A DNA stretch of 64,000 nt from Daucus carota subsp. sativus (taxonomy: Eukaryota > Streptophyta > Magnoliopsida > Apiales > Apiaceae). A program made the position numbers and the translations under genes. Position 1 is the first letter of the stretch; each line of letters opens with the position of its first letter. Where the stretch lies: contig NC_030383.2 in NCBI RefSeq assembly GCF_001625215.2, positions 43,024,380 to 43,088,379 of the forward strand, given 5' to 3'. Shown here one piece after another: positions 10,430 to 21,005 of this stretch. The notes under the pieces are model-generated. The model did not search any database and was not told the origin of the DNA. It worked only from the letters and a program-made list of their open reading frames with translations.

Positions 10430-11335
10430 TATTATAGAGAAAGTATGATAGTTAGTACCACATCTTCTCGATGTGGGACTAAATAGTTATAAACTAAAAG
10501 CTACATGAGCTTCCAAGTCCAGTTGTTTTAAGTAACAGGTTGGTCCTAAGTCACCTTATATAGAGAAATAAGGTTATCAATGTTTTAACCTTTTCGATGT
10601 GGGATTCTCAAGAACTATAGGCAAAAGACATGTTAGGATGCCTTTTTACTCATAAAATGTTCACAGAAGTCCTTTGTTTCACATCATTTCAATATGCCTG
10701 AGTGTTTGTGAACACCCAAATGCTTCGCTTATATTTAAAATTTTGAACTTTATTTTTTCAAGGTAGTTTCTCTATTAAGCTTTCACTTAAGAGTAGTACC
10801 TGAACTCAACATAGATTTGAGATGGTGTAATTTTAAGCCCAAGTCCATTATATATAGACTTAGTAAATGATACTTTCTTAAACCCATCGATGTGGGACAA
10901 AGAATACTTGTGAAAACTTAAATTAGTCTTTCAACCTTATGTGGAGAAAGCAATGAATATAATACTTTTATAAGGTTTGAGGGAATTTTACTTATAAATT
11001 CTTCAATGTGGGATGCCATGGGATAGCATTCTCCACAAGTTCATAAAAGTTTAAACTTCGATCTAGGTTTCTTAACTCTTTAGTAACTCGGGTTGAGTTG
11101 ATGAGCAAGGAGCATTTCAGAAGTTTTTATGGCTCAACAAGGTGGAGTCAAGATGAGCATTGCAAGCCCTTGTGCTTAAAAGGAATATTTCAACTAGATT
11201 ATATAGGAGTTCAAGTAGTGGCACTCTTGTTCCACTCGATGTGGGACAAGATAAAATTTGCTAAACAAGTTACTAATCGAGGCATTCTTATAGAACTAGA
11301 AAAGTGGATGCTCCCTAACAATCTCTATGTGGGAT
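10430..11335 (-). promoter_or_regulatory. Antisense array of six snRNA-type USE + TATA modules in the solo LTR
   Basis: Minus-strand USE matches (consensus RTCCCACATCG) with the distance to the next TATA: 10469-10479 exact, 32 bp; 10595-10605 exact, 32 bp (TATATAAGG); 10888-10898 exact, 31 bp (TATATATAA); 11004-11014 one mismatch, 31 bp (TATAAAAG); 11237-11247 exact, 31 bp (TATATAATC); 11325-11335 one mismatch, 32 bp (TATAAGAAT). The sequence between USE and TATA differs in every module, while the two motifs and their spacing persist. That is the pattern expected from selection on a bipartite promoter rather than from simple repetition. A weaker match (CTCCACATAAG) near 10940 lacks a TATA. 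Confidence 0.65.
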
Positions 11336-11570
11336 ATTATGAAAATACAAGGGAAGTGAAGCCGTACTACCACATTGATAACATAAAAGAATTTCTATGG
11401 CTATATATTAAAAGACCTCCATCCTTAGTGACAACTAAATGTTAAGAAGCGAGTATGCACATCTTGGTGGGGCGTGAGGCGCGGTCAATTTCACCCAAGC
11501 GCTTGCTATTTTGTCAAGATGTTGTCACTTGTGCTTGCATGTGTTTACTTTCAAAATTGGTGGATACTTT

Positions 11571-11619
11571 GTACCACATCGAGGAAGATTGAAGAATTCT
11601 CACACTTTCCCTATATAAA
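11571..11619 (+). promoter_or_regulatory. Sense USE-like element and TATA box in the solo LTR
   Basis: GTACCACATCG (11571-11581, one mismatch) followed 30 bases later by TATATAAAT (11612). It corresponds to 2489-2537 of LTR A and probably marks the sense promoter of the LTR. Confidence 0.6.
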
Positions 11620-12535
11620 TACCCCATGATAGTGAACTTTCCTAATTAGGAAACTGAAGGCTTTTAATTTGTAAGTCCTCGTATTTTATTCCTTTTTATT
11701 TATTGATTTAATAATTATTATTTAATTGTAATTAGTTAGTAAGGCTTTAGTTAGTAGAAATTCTAGCTTTGAGATCTAATAAAGTAAAACTTGTTGATCG
11801 AGAATTGTGATGTATATTGTTAGGACGGGTTAATAGTACCGAGGTTCGAGACCGAGAAAGAATTTAAATTTAGAAGCGATTTAAGGTAAGTATATACTGT
11901 ACTTATTCGCTGTTGATGTTTTAATATTTAAATGATGATTTGATTTTAGAATGGTATTTTACTGATGAAAAACGAGTATTCTTGCATTGATAATTGATGA
12001 ACTGATGATGATGATGATTCCTTATTGGAAGTAAAGCTAAACCGATTGTTTAGCTGGCCGGGATCCCAACTTGATGAATTGATGAACTAATCATGCTTGA
12101 ATACTCGGTTTTATTCTTGTGTGAACTATTTTGCTGTGATGAATTCTTGATGATATTGGTAAATTCTTGATGACTATTTTTATCAAAAGATTGTTTTATT
12201 GGATAAACCTCAGTTGAATTGTACGATATATGCTTACTGAGCTTTATGAGCTCACACTTTTATGTCACTATATTTCTCAGGAAAGAATTCTAGAGAAGAA
12301 TGTTCAGGAAAGGATAAGAATGTGATGAACTAAGATTTTAGTGGCAACCGAGAGGCGTGTGGCAATTAAAGGAAGATGCTAGTATAATATACTTGTATTT
12401 GTGTTTTCGTTAGGAGCTTATAATGTAAACATTTGTAAGAACTTTATATTATTAAGTGTCGGTAAGGTTGTGTAAGCATATTTTGAGTTGGTTAGTTTGT
12501 TTGGTATTCCCGGGTCGGGTTTCTGAGGTCATCCC

Positions 12536-15500
12536 CGTGACGCCCCAGGAATCCGGGGACCTGGATCCTGACGTCACCACACAAAATCTTTTAAAACACT
12601 TTTGAAAAACTGTATTTCTGAAAACCAAATAAATTAAAACCTGAAAGCATTAATAAAAGATTTAAAAGAGAACATTTTAACCCCCTAAAACAACAGGATC
12701 GCATCCAGGTTACAGTATTGAAATTAGAATCAACTACTACCACTATCAAATCAACTCCGATAAAAAGAATCACTGTTAATCTACTAGAACTATAGTTTAC
12801 AACTAATCTCAATCACACAATTCCATCTAAGACCAACCTTGAACATTTCCCTGAATATCTCTCTTGACTATTGGATACTTAACAACTCATACTCTTTACC
12901 TAGCATTAGCCTTAATATCCTTATCCAAAATTCTTCCCTGTAAAGTTAGTACATAAAAAGGGATGAGCTTATAAAGCTCAGTAAGCATATACGTACATTT
13001 CAACTAAGTTTTATTCACAAAACTTGGTGAACCAAATCAATATTTCATCAGAGTCATCAAAACAGTTTCACACATCAAGATGAGTATGAGTATTCAAACA
13101 CGTTCACAAGTTCATACGTTCTACTGTTGGGGATCCCGGCCAGCTAAACAACTGGTTTAGCTTTCATTCCCGAAGGAAGTATCACACTTATTTCCCGAAG
13201 GAATCATCACACACAGAACAATTGTAAGAATACTCATTTCTCATCAGAAAATCATTAACAAAATGTTCACCGAAACATCATAAAATATCACAGTGCAGGG
13301 TACAGTATATACTTACAGTGCACAACGTTCCAATTTAAGTTGAATAATCAAGCTCGTCTTCCAGATAATCAATCTTCTATGTCACAAAATAATAAATTTA
13401 GAATCTTATCTTAAAATGACGATGTCGTAAAATCTACTTATAATTCATCATCTAATATTACTTAGATCATTTCCCATTTATTCTTCTCTTATCATTGATT
13501 AAAAAATATTTGTTACTAACTCATGTTACTATCCCAAAAGTCTCATATTTTCTAAATTATCTCTTTTATTCAATTATTAACTAAATCCACCCATTTAACT
13601 AATTATTTACTAAATCACCCTAATTATAAATTTATTTAATATCACTCGAATCCAACATTAGGCTTCACCATTAAATCCGAAAAATTATTTACATAAACTT
13701 TCATATTTTACACTTTTACTAATTCCATCATTTAGTCCCTCGAATTAATTAAACACTAATTTTCAATATTCTAACCAATAAGAATGTGCCACATCATCAT
13801 CTTCTCCAACACACTCATCTAATTTCTCTCTCCCCGAAATCAACACCCACGGCCAAACTTTGACCAACCATTTCTCCTTCATTTTTCATCCAAATCATGT
13901 GATTCAAGAGTCCATTCCATCTATTTTTTCACAAGGAATCCAACTATGAATTTTATTTTACAATCCGACATAAATTAATTCCCAACGGATTAATTATCAG
14001 CAACTATTTATAATTAAATTACCAAACTGCCCCTCCATATTCTCCCTCTTCTCTTTCTCTCTCACCACTGCCGCCGGCCAAAGCTCGGCTCCGGTGACCT
14101 GCAACCACTGTAATACTTCCTATCCCCTTCTCTCTCCGATTCTCTCTCTCTCACTCTCCTCCTCCCTCTCTCTTTCCTCACTCTCCCCTGCTGTCTCTCC
14201 ATCTCCCGCTCACCACGTGAGTCGCCGGCGAGAGCCGCCGGACGATGCTCTGCCGCCTCTCCTGCCAACAACCACCCTCAACAAACTTCCACCTTAAATT
14301 TGCACAACTGATTTCACCAATAAACCAATAAAATCCCAAGTTTTCTATGAAAACTAAACTTAATACCCTTTTAAGAAAATACAAGACTCTGCCAAATCGT
14401 TGGGGTGTGGATTATGATTAATTTATTAAATCACAACCAATATAATGTTCTAATACTTACTCCCTCTGTCCCAGCCATTTGTATACAAATGGTTGGGATA
14501 CGGAGACCAAGAAATTGTGTAAGAAATGAGTAAAGTTAGATGAAAAGTGAGTATAGTGATGGGACCCATTTATATTTAACAATAGATTTAAGATAGTGGA
14601 GGAAAGTAGTGGGTGTAATAGTGTTTATATTATTATAGAATAGAGATAGTGGAAGAAAGTAGTTGAAGTAATGATATTTTATATTATAAAAGTTTACTAT
14701 TTTTGGAATGTATACAATTAGTGGGACATCCCAAAAAGGAAACTGTATACAATTCATTGGGACAGAGGGAGTACCTAGTAAAGGAAGGAAGTGGGGTCTG
14801 TCATAATTATCTTTCCACCATTAAAAGTATTACTTGATTTATATATAACAAGTTTGTTTAATAAAAGGAGCTAAATTCAAGTATATACCTTGATATTGAG
14901 GTTGATTGATTTTGTTTATGCGGCAAGTTTCCTGATCTTCACCCAGTATTCACTCCTGGCCAAACTCTTTCCTTCTTGCAACTATAGAATTTGTAACTAG
15001 TTCTTAATTCTCGAGTATTTATAGCCAATTTACTAATTACCATTACCACTAATGACTTTATAAAATATTCCTAATTAATGTTTTGCTTGGGCTCCAAGTA
15101 GAGTTACTTGGGCTCCAAGTAACTTCTCTTGCGGTGCAAGTAACGTCTCGTAGAATTATAATTAGTCCCGCTCGATTCTGTTATTCTCGTATCGGCTTTT
15201 AATAAAAATAATTAAATATCGTACAAAATAATTAATTAAATAAACTATTAATTATTCTAATGTTTTATGACCAATCCTCACATTTATAAAATAGAAATAA
15301 AAATGAAATAATCATCTCGATCAGAATGTAATATCTATTAACGTGTCGGTAAATAAATAAATAATCGCGTCTACTATAATTTTCGGAGCTCTCGGGTTGA
15401 CGTACCTATTTAAATTAATAACTGACCCACACAATATAACCCACGTGTTTACTAGTATTCTCGAAGCTATAATATTTAAACTAATACTTCTCGCATTATT

Positions 15501-15600
15501 AATTATATCCGAGACTAATAAAATAGTCTTTTCGAACAATAAATAATTTAAATCAAAGAATTGTATTTTTATGTTTTGTAAATTTCACGGATGTTGCATT
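12536..15600 (-). repeat. Left LTR of the inner element (3' LTR in its own orientation)
   Basis: About 3.07 kb, matching 17489-20539 nearly base for base with scattered differences and small indels. It contains a Stowaway MITE (14460-14771). A GC-rich tract with CT-rich runs at about 14030-14250 (GCCGCCGGCC..., CGCCGGCGAGAGCCGCCGG) stands out from its AT-rich surroundings and could be a captured gene edge or a promoter region. Short ORFs in it (14062-14384) are not convincing. Confidence 0.85.
14460..14771. mobile_element. Stowaway-type MITE in the left LTR
   Basis: Terminal inverted repeats CTCCCTCTGTCCC / GGGACAGAGGGAG with TA on both sides (14458-14459, 14772-14773), 312 bp. This is the classic Tc1/mariner-derived Stowaway signature. 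Just inside the left end is a further palindrome (CCATTTGTATACAAATGG). The same insertion is at the same place in the other LTR, so it predates the last transposition of the host element. Confidence 0.88.
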
Positions 15601-17488
15601 CTTCCCTCCTTAAAGGATTCCGTCCTCGGAATCCCGATTGGTGCTGAACAATTCTGGGTAGCTTTTTCTACTTACATCTTCCAACTCCCACGTAACTTCT
15701 TTCTATTAACTCTGGTTGTACTAACATCTCATAAATCCTTCCCTCCTTATGCTCTGAATTCGTAATCTTTAATACAAACTTTTTAATTTTCTTAATCAAT
15801 TTCTTTAGTAACGGCATAACAATAACTCTTTCTTTTCTATTTAATGCATCAGCAATTACATTTGCTTCCCTAGGTGATAGTTAATCGTACAGTCATAGTC
15901 CTTTAATAATTCTAACCATCTCATTTGTCTCATATTTAACTCCTTTTTGAGTAAACAAGTAATTTAAACTCTTATGATATGTAAATATCTCACACTTCTC
16001 ACCATACAAATAAGGTCGCCAAATCTTTAAAGCAGATACTATGGTAGTTAATTCTAGATCATGGGTAGGATATCTCAACTTGAAATCCTTAAATTGTCTT
16101 AAATCATATACTATCACTTTTCCATATTGCATAAGAACACATCATAGTCCCTTGTGAGATGAATCACTATAAATCACAAAAGTTCCTGTCTGGTCAGGTA
16201 AGATTAACACGGCGTCCATTGTAGCCGCTTCTTTGATTCCTAAAAACCTCTACTCGCACTTAGTCCATAAAACTTCTCTTCTTTCCTAATCAACTTGGTC
16301 AAAGGATGAAAATATTCTGGATAAATATAATAACAACCTTATCCGGATTTTTCTTAAATACCCTATTCATAAGATCCATAAATGTTATAGGTACATTAGT
16401 CAATCCGAAAGGCATCTCTTAAGAACTCACAATGTTCATGTCGGGTCGTAAATGCCGTCTTAGGTACATTTTTAGGTCTGATCCTTAATGGATGTTATTC
16501 AGATCTCAAGTCTATCTCAGAAAAGTAAGATGTTCTCTTCAATCGATCAAACAAATCAACAACCTTAGGTAAGGGTTATATTATATAACTTTCAGTAATC
16601 GATGTGGCATCCTTCAAATCCGGGGGTCTCGATTTAACGTCACTATACAACACCTTCTTAAAACACTTTTTCAAAGCAACTGTATTTTGAAAAGAACAAA
16701 ATCAAATGATTTGAAATCTGAGTATTTTGAAAAGAACTTAAAAGAAATAAGAATTTTAGCACTTCTTGGATATATAGAAGTCTTTCACAATGGTAATTAC
16801 TGATCAATGAGTTTTCAAAATAGCTTTCATTTGAAGTAAAAGGATGACTGGGAGATCAATTATTATGATCAAGTGAACTAAGTGTTGCGTGTCTAAATTA
16901 AGACACTACTAAAGGTTGTTAACCTTCTTGTAATCACAACACACATAAGTGATGGCGTCCCATCCAACTCCCATCACACAGACAGGTATACCTTGTGTCC
17001 CTTATGATTAGGGTTGTTCATCCCAATCGGATTGAAAAATATCAAGGAAATAAGATTTTTCTCAAAGATTTTCTTTTGAACGGTTATCTCACAACTTGGA
17101 CAGCTTGATCTACTATAATTACTTTCTTGTCATATATTTCTATATCACAATAGACTCTACTATACCTTGCTCAGCTTCCCATCAATAATTAACCTCTCCA
17201 TTAAGCATATAAGCATCAAAGATAGTTTTCATATTCTCTTCTGCACCAACTATTTCAAAAGTCTTCTTTATTTCTTTTAGCCATATCTTGGCTTCAATGG
17301 GATCTACAGTCCCTTTTTCTCTGAGGGTTCCAACTATAGTAAGTACTAACACATAGTTTAATTTCCCACCTTCACAACTAAGATCCATATATATATCCCC
17401 TAGACTTCTTTTCTAACTTAGAATCACACTAGTCTAAAGTCTTAATCCTACTTTCGCCGATTCTCGAACCTATAGCTCTGATACCACC
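15601..17488 (-). pseudogene. Scrambled internal remnant of gag-pol in the inner element
   Basis: On the minus strand, 16132-15893 encodes an RNase H fragment ([41 protein letters not shown]). About 16480-16390 has degraded RT (KTAFTTRHEHCEFL). 17388-17182 encodes a gag fragment (EAKIWLKEIKKTFEIVGAEE). Large parts of gag, protease, RT core and all of integrase are missing, and frames are broken. At about 16606-16760 there is sequence resembling the LTR terminus itself (GTGGCATCCTTCAAATCCGG..), implying an earlier nested or recombined copy. The element can only move with help from others. Confidence 0.75.
17475..17486 (-). other. Primer binding site of the inner element
   Basis: The plus strand reads gctctgatacca just before the LTR that starts TGTGACGCC at 17489. 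The minus strand is therefore TGGTATCAGAGC, the initiator tRNA-Met type, as in the outer element and the TRIM. Confidence 0.85.
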
Positions 17489-20400
17489 TGTGACGCCCCA
17501 GGAATCCGGGGGCCTGGATCCTGACGTCACCACACAAAATCTTTTAAAACACTTTTTAAAAACTGTATCTCTAAAAACCAAATAAATTAAAACCTGAAAG
17601 CATTAATAAAAGATTTAAAAAAGAACATTTTAACCCCCTAAAACAACAGGATCGCATCCAGGTTACAGTATTGAAATTAGAATCTACTACTACCATTATC
17701 AAATCAACTCCGATAAGAAGAATCACTGTTAATCTACTACAACTATAGTTTACAACTGAATCTCAATTACACAATTCCATCTAAGATCAACCTTGAACAT
17801 TTCCCTGAATATCTCTCTTGACTATTGGATACTTAACACCTCATACTCTTCACCTAGAATTAGCCTTAATATCCTTCTCCGAAATTCTTCCCTGTAAAGT
17901 TAGTACATAAAAATGGATGAGCTTATAAAGCTCAATAAGCATATACGTAAATTTCAACTGAGTTTTATTCACAAAACTTGGTGAACCAAATCAATATTTC
18001 ATCAGAGTCATCAAAACAGTTTCACACATCAAGATGAGTATGAGTATTCAAACACGTTCACACGTTCTACTGTTGGGGATCCCGGCCAGCTAAACAATTG
18101 GTTTAGCTTTCCTTCCCGAAGGAAGTATCACACTTATTTCCCGAAGGAAGCATCACACACAGAACAATTGTAAGAATACTCATTTCTCATCAGAAAATTA
18201 TTAACAAAATGTTCACCGAAACATCATAAAATATCACAGTGAAGGGTACAGTATATACTTACAGTGCACCACGTTCCAATTTAAGTTGAATAATCAAGCT
18301 CATCTTCCAGATAATCAATCTTCTATGTCACAAAATAATAAATTTAGAATCTTATCTTGAAATGACGATCTCGTAAAATCTACTTATAATTCATCATCTA
18401 ATATTACTTAGATCATTTCCCATTTATTCTTCTCTTATCATTGATTAAAAAATATTTGTTACTAACTCATTTTACTATCCCAAAAGTCTCATATTTTCTA
18501 AATTATCTCTTTTATTCAATTATTAACTAAATCCACCAATTTAACTAATTATTTATTAAATCACCCTAATTATAAATTTATTTAATATCACTCGAATCCA
18601 ACATTAGGCTTCACCATTAAATTCCAAAAAATTATTTACATAAACTTTCATATTTTACACTTTTACTAATTCCATCATTTAGTCCCTCGAATTAATTAAA
18701 CACTAATTTTCAATATTCTAACCAATAAGAATATGCCACAACATCATCTTCTCCAACACACTCATCTAATTTCTCTCTCCCCGAAGTCAACACCCACGGC
18801 CAAACTTTGACCAACCATTTCTCCTTCATTTTTCATCCAAATCATGTGATTCAAGAGTCCATTCCATCTATTTTTTCACAAGGAATCCGACTATGAATTT
18901 TATTTTACAATCCGACATTAAATTAATTCCCAGCAGATTAATTATCAGCAACTATTTATAATTAAATTACCAAACTGCCCCTCCATATTCTCCCTCTCTC
19001 CCTCTTCTCTTTCTCTCTCACCACTGCCGCCGGCCGGAGTTCGGCTCCGGTGACCTACCGCCACTGTAATACTTCCTCTCCCCTTCTCTCTCCGATTCTC
19101 TCTCTCACTCTCCCCCTCCCTCTCTCTTTCCTCACTCTCCCCTGCTGTCTCTCCATCTCCCGCTCACCACAGCAGTCGCCGGCGAGAGCCGCCGGACGAC
19201 GCTCTGCCGCCTCTCCTTCCAACAACCACCCTCAACAAACTTCCACCTTAAATTTGCACAACTGATTTCACCAATAAACCAATAAAATCCCAAGTTTTCT
19301 ATGAAAACTAAACTTAATACCCTTTTAAGAAAATACAAGACTCTGCCAAATCGTTGGGGTGTGGATTATGATTAATTTATTAAATCACAACAAGTATAAT
19401 GCTCTAATACTTACTCCCTCCGTCCCAGCCATTTGTATACAAATGGTTGGGACACGGAGACCAAGAAATTGTGTAAGAAATTAGTAAAGTTAGATAAAAA
19501 GTGAGTATAGTGATGGGACCCATTTATATTTAATAATAGATTTGAGATAGTGGAGGAAAGTAGTGGGTGTAATAGTGTTTATATTATTATAGAATAGAGA
19601 TAATGGAAGAAAGTAGTTGAAGTAATGATATTTTATATTATAAAAGTTTACTATTTTTGAAATGTATACAATTTGTGGGACATCCAAAAAGGAAACTGTA
19701 TACAATTCATTGGGACAGAGGAAGTACCTAGTAAAGGAAGGAAGTGGGGTGTGCCATAATTATCTTTCCACCATTAAAAGCATTACCTGATTTATAAATA
19801 ATAAGTTTGTTGAATAAAAGGAGCTAAATTCAAGTATATACCTTGATATTGAGGTTGATTGATTTTGTTTATGCGGCAAGTTTCCTGATCTTCACCCAGT
19901 ATTCATTCCTGGCCAAACTCTTTCCTTCTTGCAACTATAGAATTTGTAACTAGTTCTTAATTCTCGAGTATTTATAGCCAATTTACTAATTATCATTACC
20001 ACTAATGACTTTATAAAATATTCCTAATTAATGTTTTGCTTGGGCTCCAAGTAAAGTTACTTGGGCTCCAAGTAACTTCTCTTGCGGTGCAAGTAACGTC
20101 TCGTAGAATTATAATTAATCCCGCTCGATTCTGTTATTCTCGTATCGGCTTTTAATAAAAATAATTAAATATCGTACAAAATAATTAATTAAATAAACTA
20201 TTAATTATTATAATATTTTCTGACCAATCCTCAGATTTATAAAATAGAAATAAAAATGAAATAATCATCTCGATCAGAATGTAATATCTATTCACGTGTC
20301 GGTAAATAAATAAATAATCGCGTCTACTATAATTTTCGCAGCTCTCGGGTTGACGTACCTATTTAAATTAATAACTGACCCACACAATATAACCCACGTG

Positions 20401-20539
20401 TTTACTAGTATTCTCGAAGCTATAATATTTAAACTAATACTTCTCGCATTATTAATTATATCCGAGACTAATAAAATAGTCTTTTCGAACAATAAATAAT
20501 TGTATTTTTATGTTTTGTAAATTTCACGAATGTTACATT
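17489..20539 (-). repeat. Right LTR of the inner element (5' LTR in its own orientation)
   Basis: About 3.05 kb, starting TGTGACGCCCCAGG and ending TGTTACATT. It differs from the left LTR by point changes and small indels, so insertion is not very recent. Just inside the plus-strand left part are GCTTATAAAGCTCA and GGGGATCCCGGCCAGC, words shared in inverse orientation with the outer LTR. Confidence 0.85.
19414..19724. mobile_element. Stowaway-type MITE in the right LTR
   Basis: The partner of the MITE at 14460-14771, with ends CTCCCTCCGTCCC / GGGACAGAGGAAG between TA dinucleotides. It was copied along with the LTR and is not an independent insertion. Confidence 0.87.
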
Positions 20540-20571
20540 ATCCCGGGCCGGGGGTGTCACATTAAGGCTAG
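20540..20571 (+). mobile_element. Closing end of the solo LTR, its target duplication and Helitron 3' end
   Basis: 20540-20544 ATCCC is the duplication of the inner element. 20545-20561 completes the solo LTR (GGGCCGGGGGTGTCACA). 20562-20566 TTAAG is the LTR's own duplication. GCTAG (20567-20571) then closes the Helitron, followed by T. Reading these layers outward gives the order of insertion directly. Confidence 0.85.
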
Positions 20572-20957
20572 TACTATATTATAATAAGTCAAGGGTATGA
20601 TTTCTAGTCCTAAATTTTGTTTATGTTTTTTGGTTTGGTCATTTTTTTATAGTCATTCTTATATTATTATCTTGCTAAAAACAAAAAGAATCACAATAGA
20701 AATCTATCTCTGAATAGGTACAAGTCTTAAACAATCATAAGACTAAAAATCTATCTCTTATAAGTACAAGTTTTAAATAAACTACAACACTAAAAATCTA
20801 TCTCATAATAAATACAATTCTTAAACCGATCCAAAACACCACATGCATATAACTTTCGAGCCTTCGGCTTGATTTATTATTTCATTAAAAAAATTATAAT
20901 GACGATAAAATAAAATTATAAATATATAATTTTGAATATTTTTTATACAAAGACGAA
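20572..20957. repeat. Second Helitron-like or related AT-rich repeat
   Basis: Begins TACTATATTATAATAAGTCAAGGGTATGA, close to the 5' end of the Helitron copies. This suggests head-to-tail adjacency of two related elements. Three imperfect repeats of an ATCTATCTCT-AATA-GTACAA-TTAAAC type unit (about 20690-20830) follow, then a small GC-stemmed hairpin (CGAGCCTTCGGCTTG, about 20857). No gene. Confidence 0.4.
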
Positions 20958-21005
20958 TAATTACATAATTTTATTTTTTTTGAATAAAGGAAAATTCCAT
21001 TAATC

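Larger units (their letters stand above)
10251..12535 (+). mobile_element. Solo LTR (copy C) of the Ty3/gypsy element, main part
   Basis: Complete left end TGTAATATCC; aligned to LTR A throughout. It is split after ATCCC (12531-12535) by the inner element, and its last 17 bases (GGGCCGGGGGTGTCACA) are at 20545-20561. Rejoined length is about 2.30 kb. No internal sequence accompanies it, so it arose by LTR-LTR recombination or by partial duplication. An ORF at 11098-11445 lies within the antisense promoter array and is probably not a gene. Confidence 0.88.
12536..20539 (-). mobile_element. Internally deleted Ty3/gypsy element (inner element), 8.0 kb
   Basis: Two long LTRs (12536-15600 and 17489-20539) in direct repeat flank only 1.9 kb of internal DNA. 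The element is on the minus strand: a reverse-complement primer site (gctctgatacca) precedes 17489, and a polypurine run lies beside 15600 (minus AAGGAGGGAAG). It is flanked by the 5-bp duplication ATCCC (12531-12535, 20540-20544) created in the solo LTR. The left LTR begins CGTGACG instead of TGTGACG, a point change. Two T residues lie between the terminal CA and the duplication on the right, and the same TT follows the other LTR. Post-primer sequence resembles that of the outer element, so both belong to one clade. Confidence 0.87.

Noticed and set aside
11098..11445. 115-aa ORF in the solo LTR
   Set aside because: It overlaps the antisense promoter modules, is broken in LTR A (2041-2330), and has no recognised domain.
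14062..14384. Short Arg/Ser/Pro-rich ORFs in both LTRs of the inner element
   Set aside because: Opposing ORFs in a CT- and GC-rich tract, differing between the two LTR copies, with no family similarity; probably a promoter or leader region.
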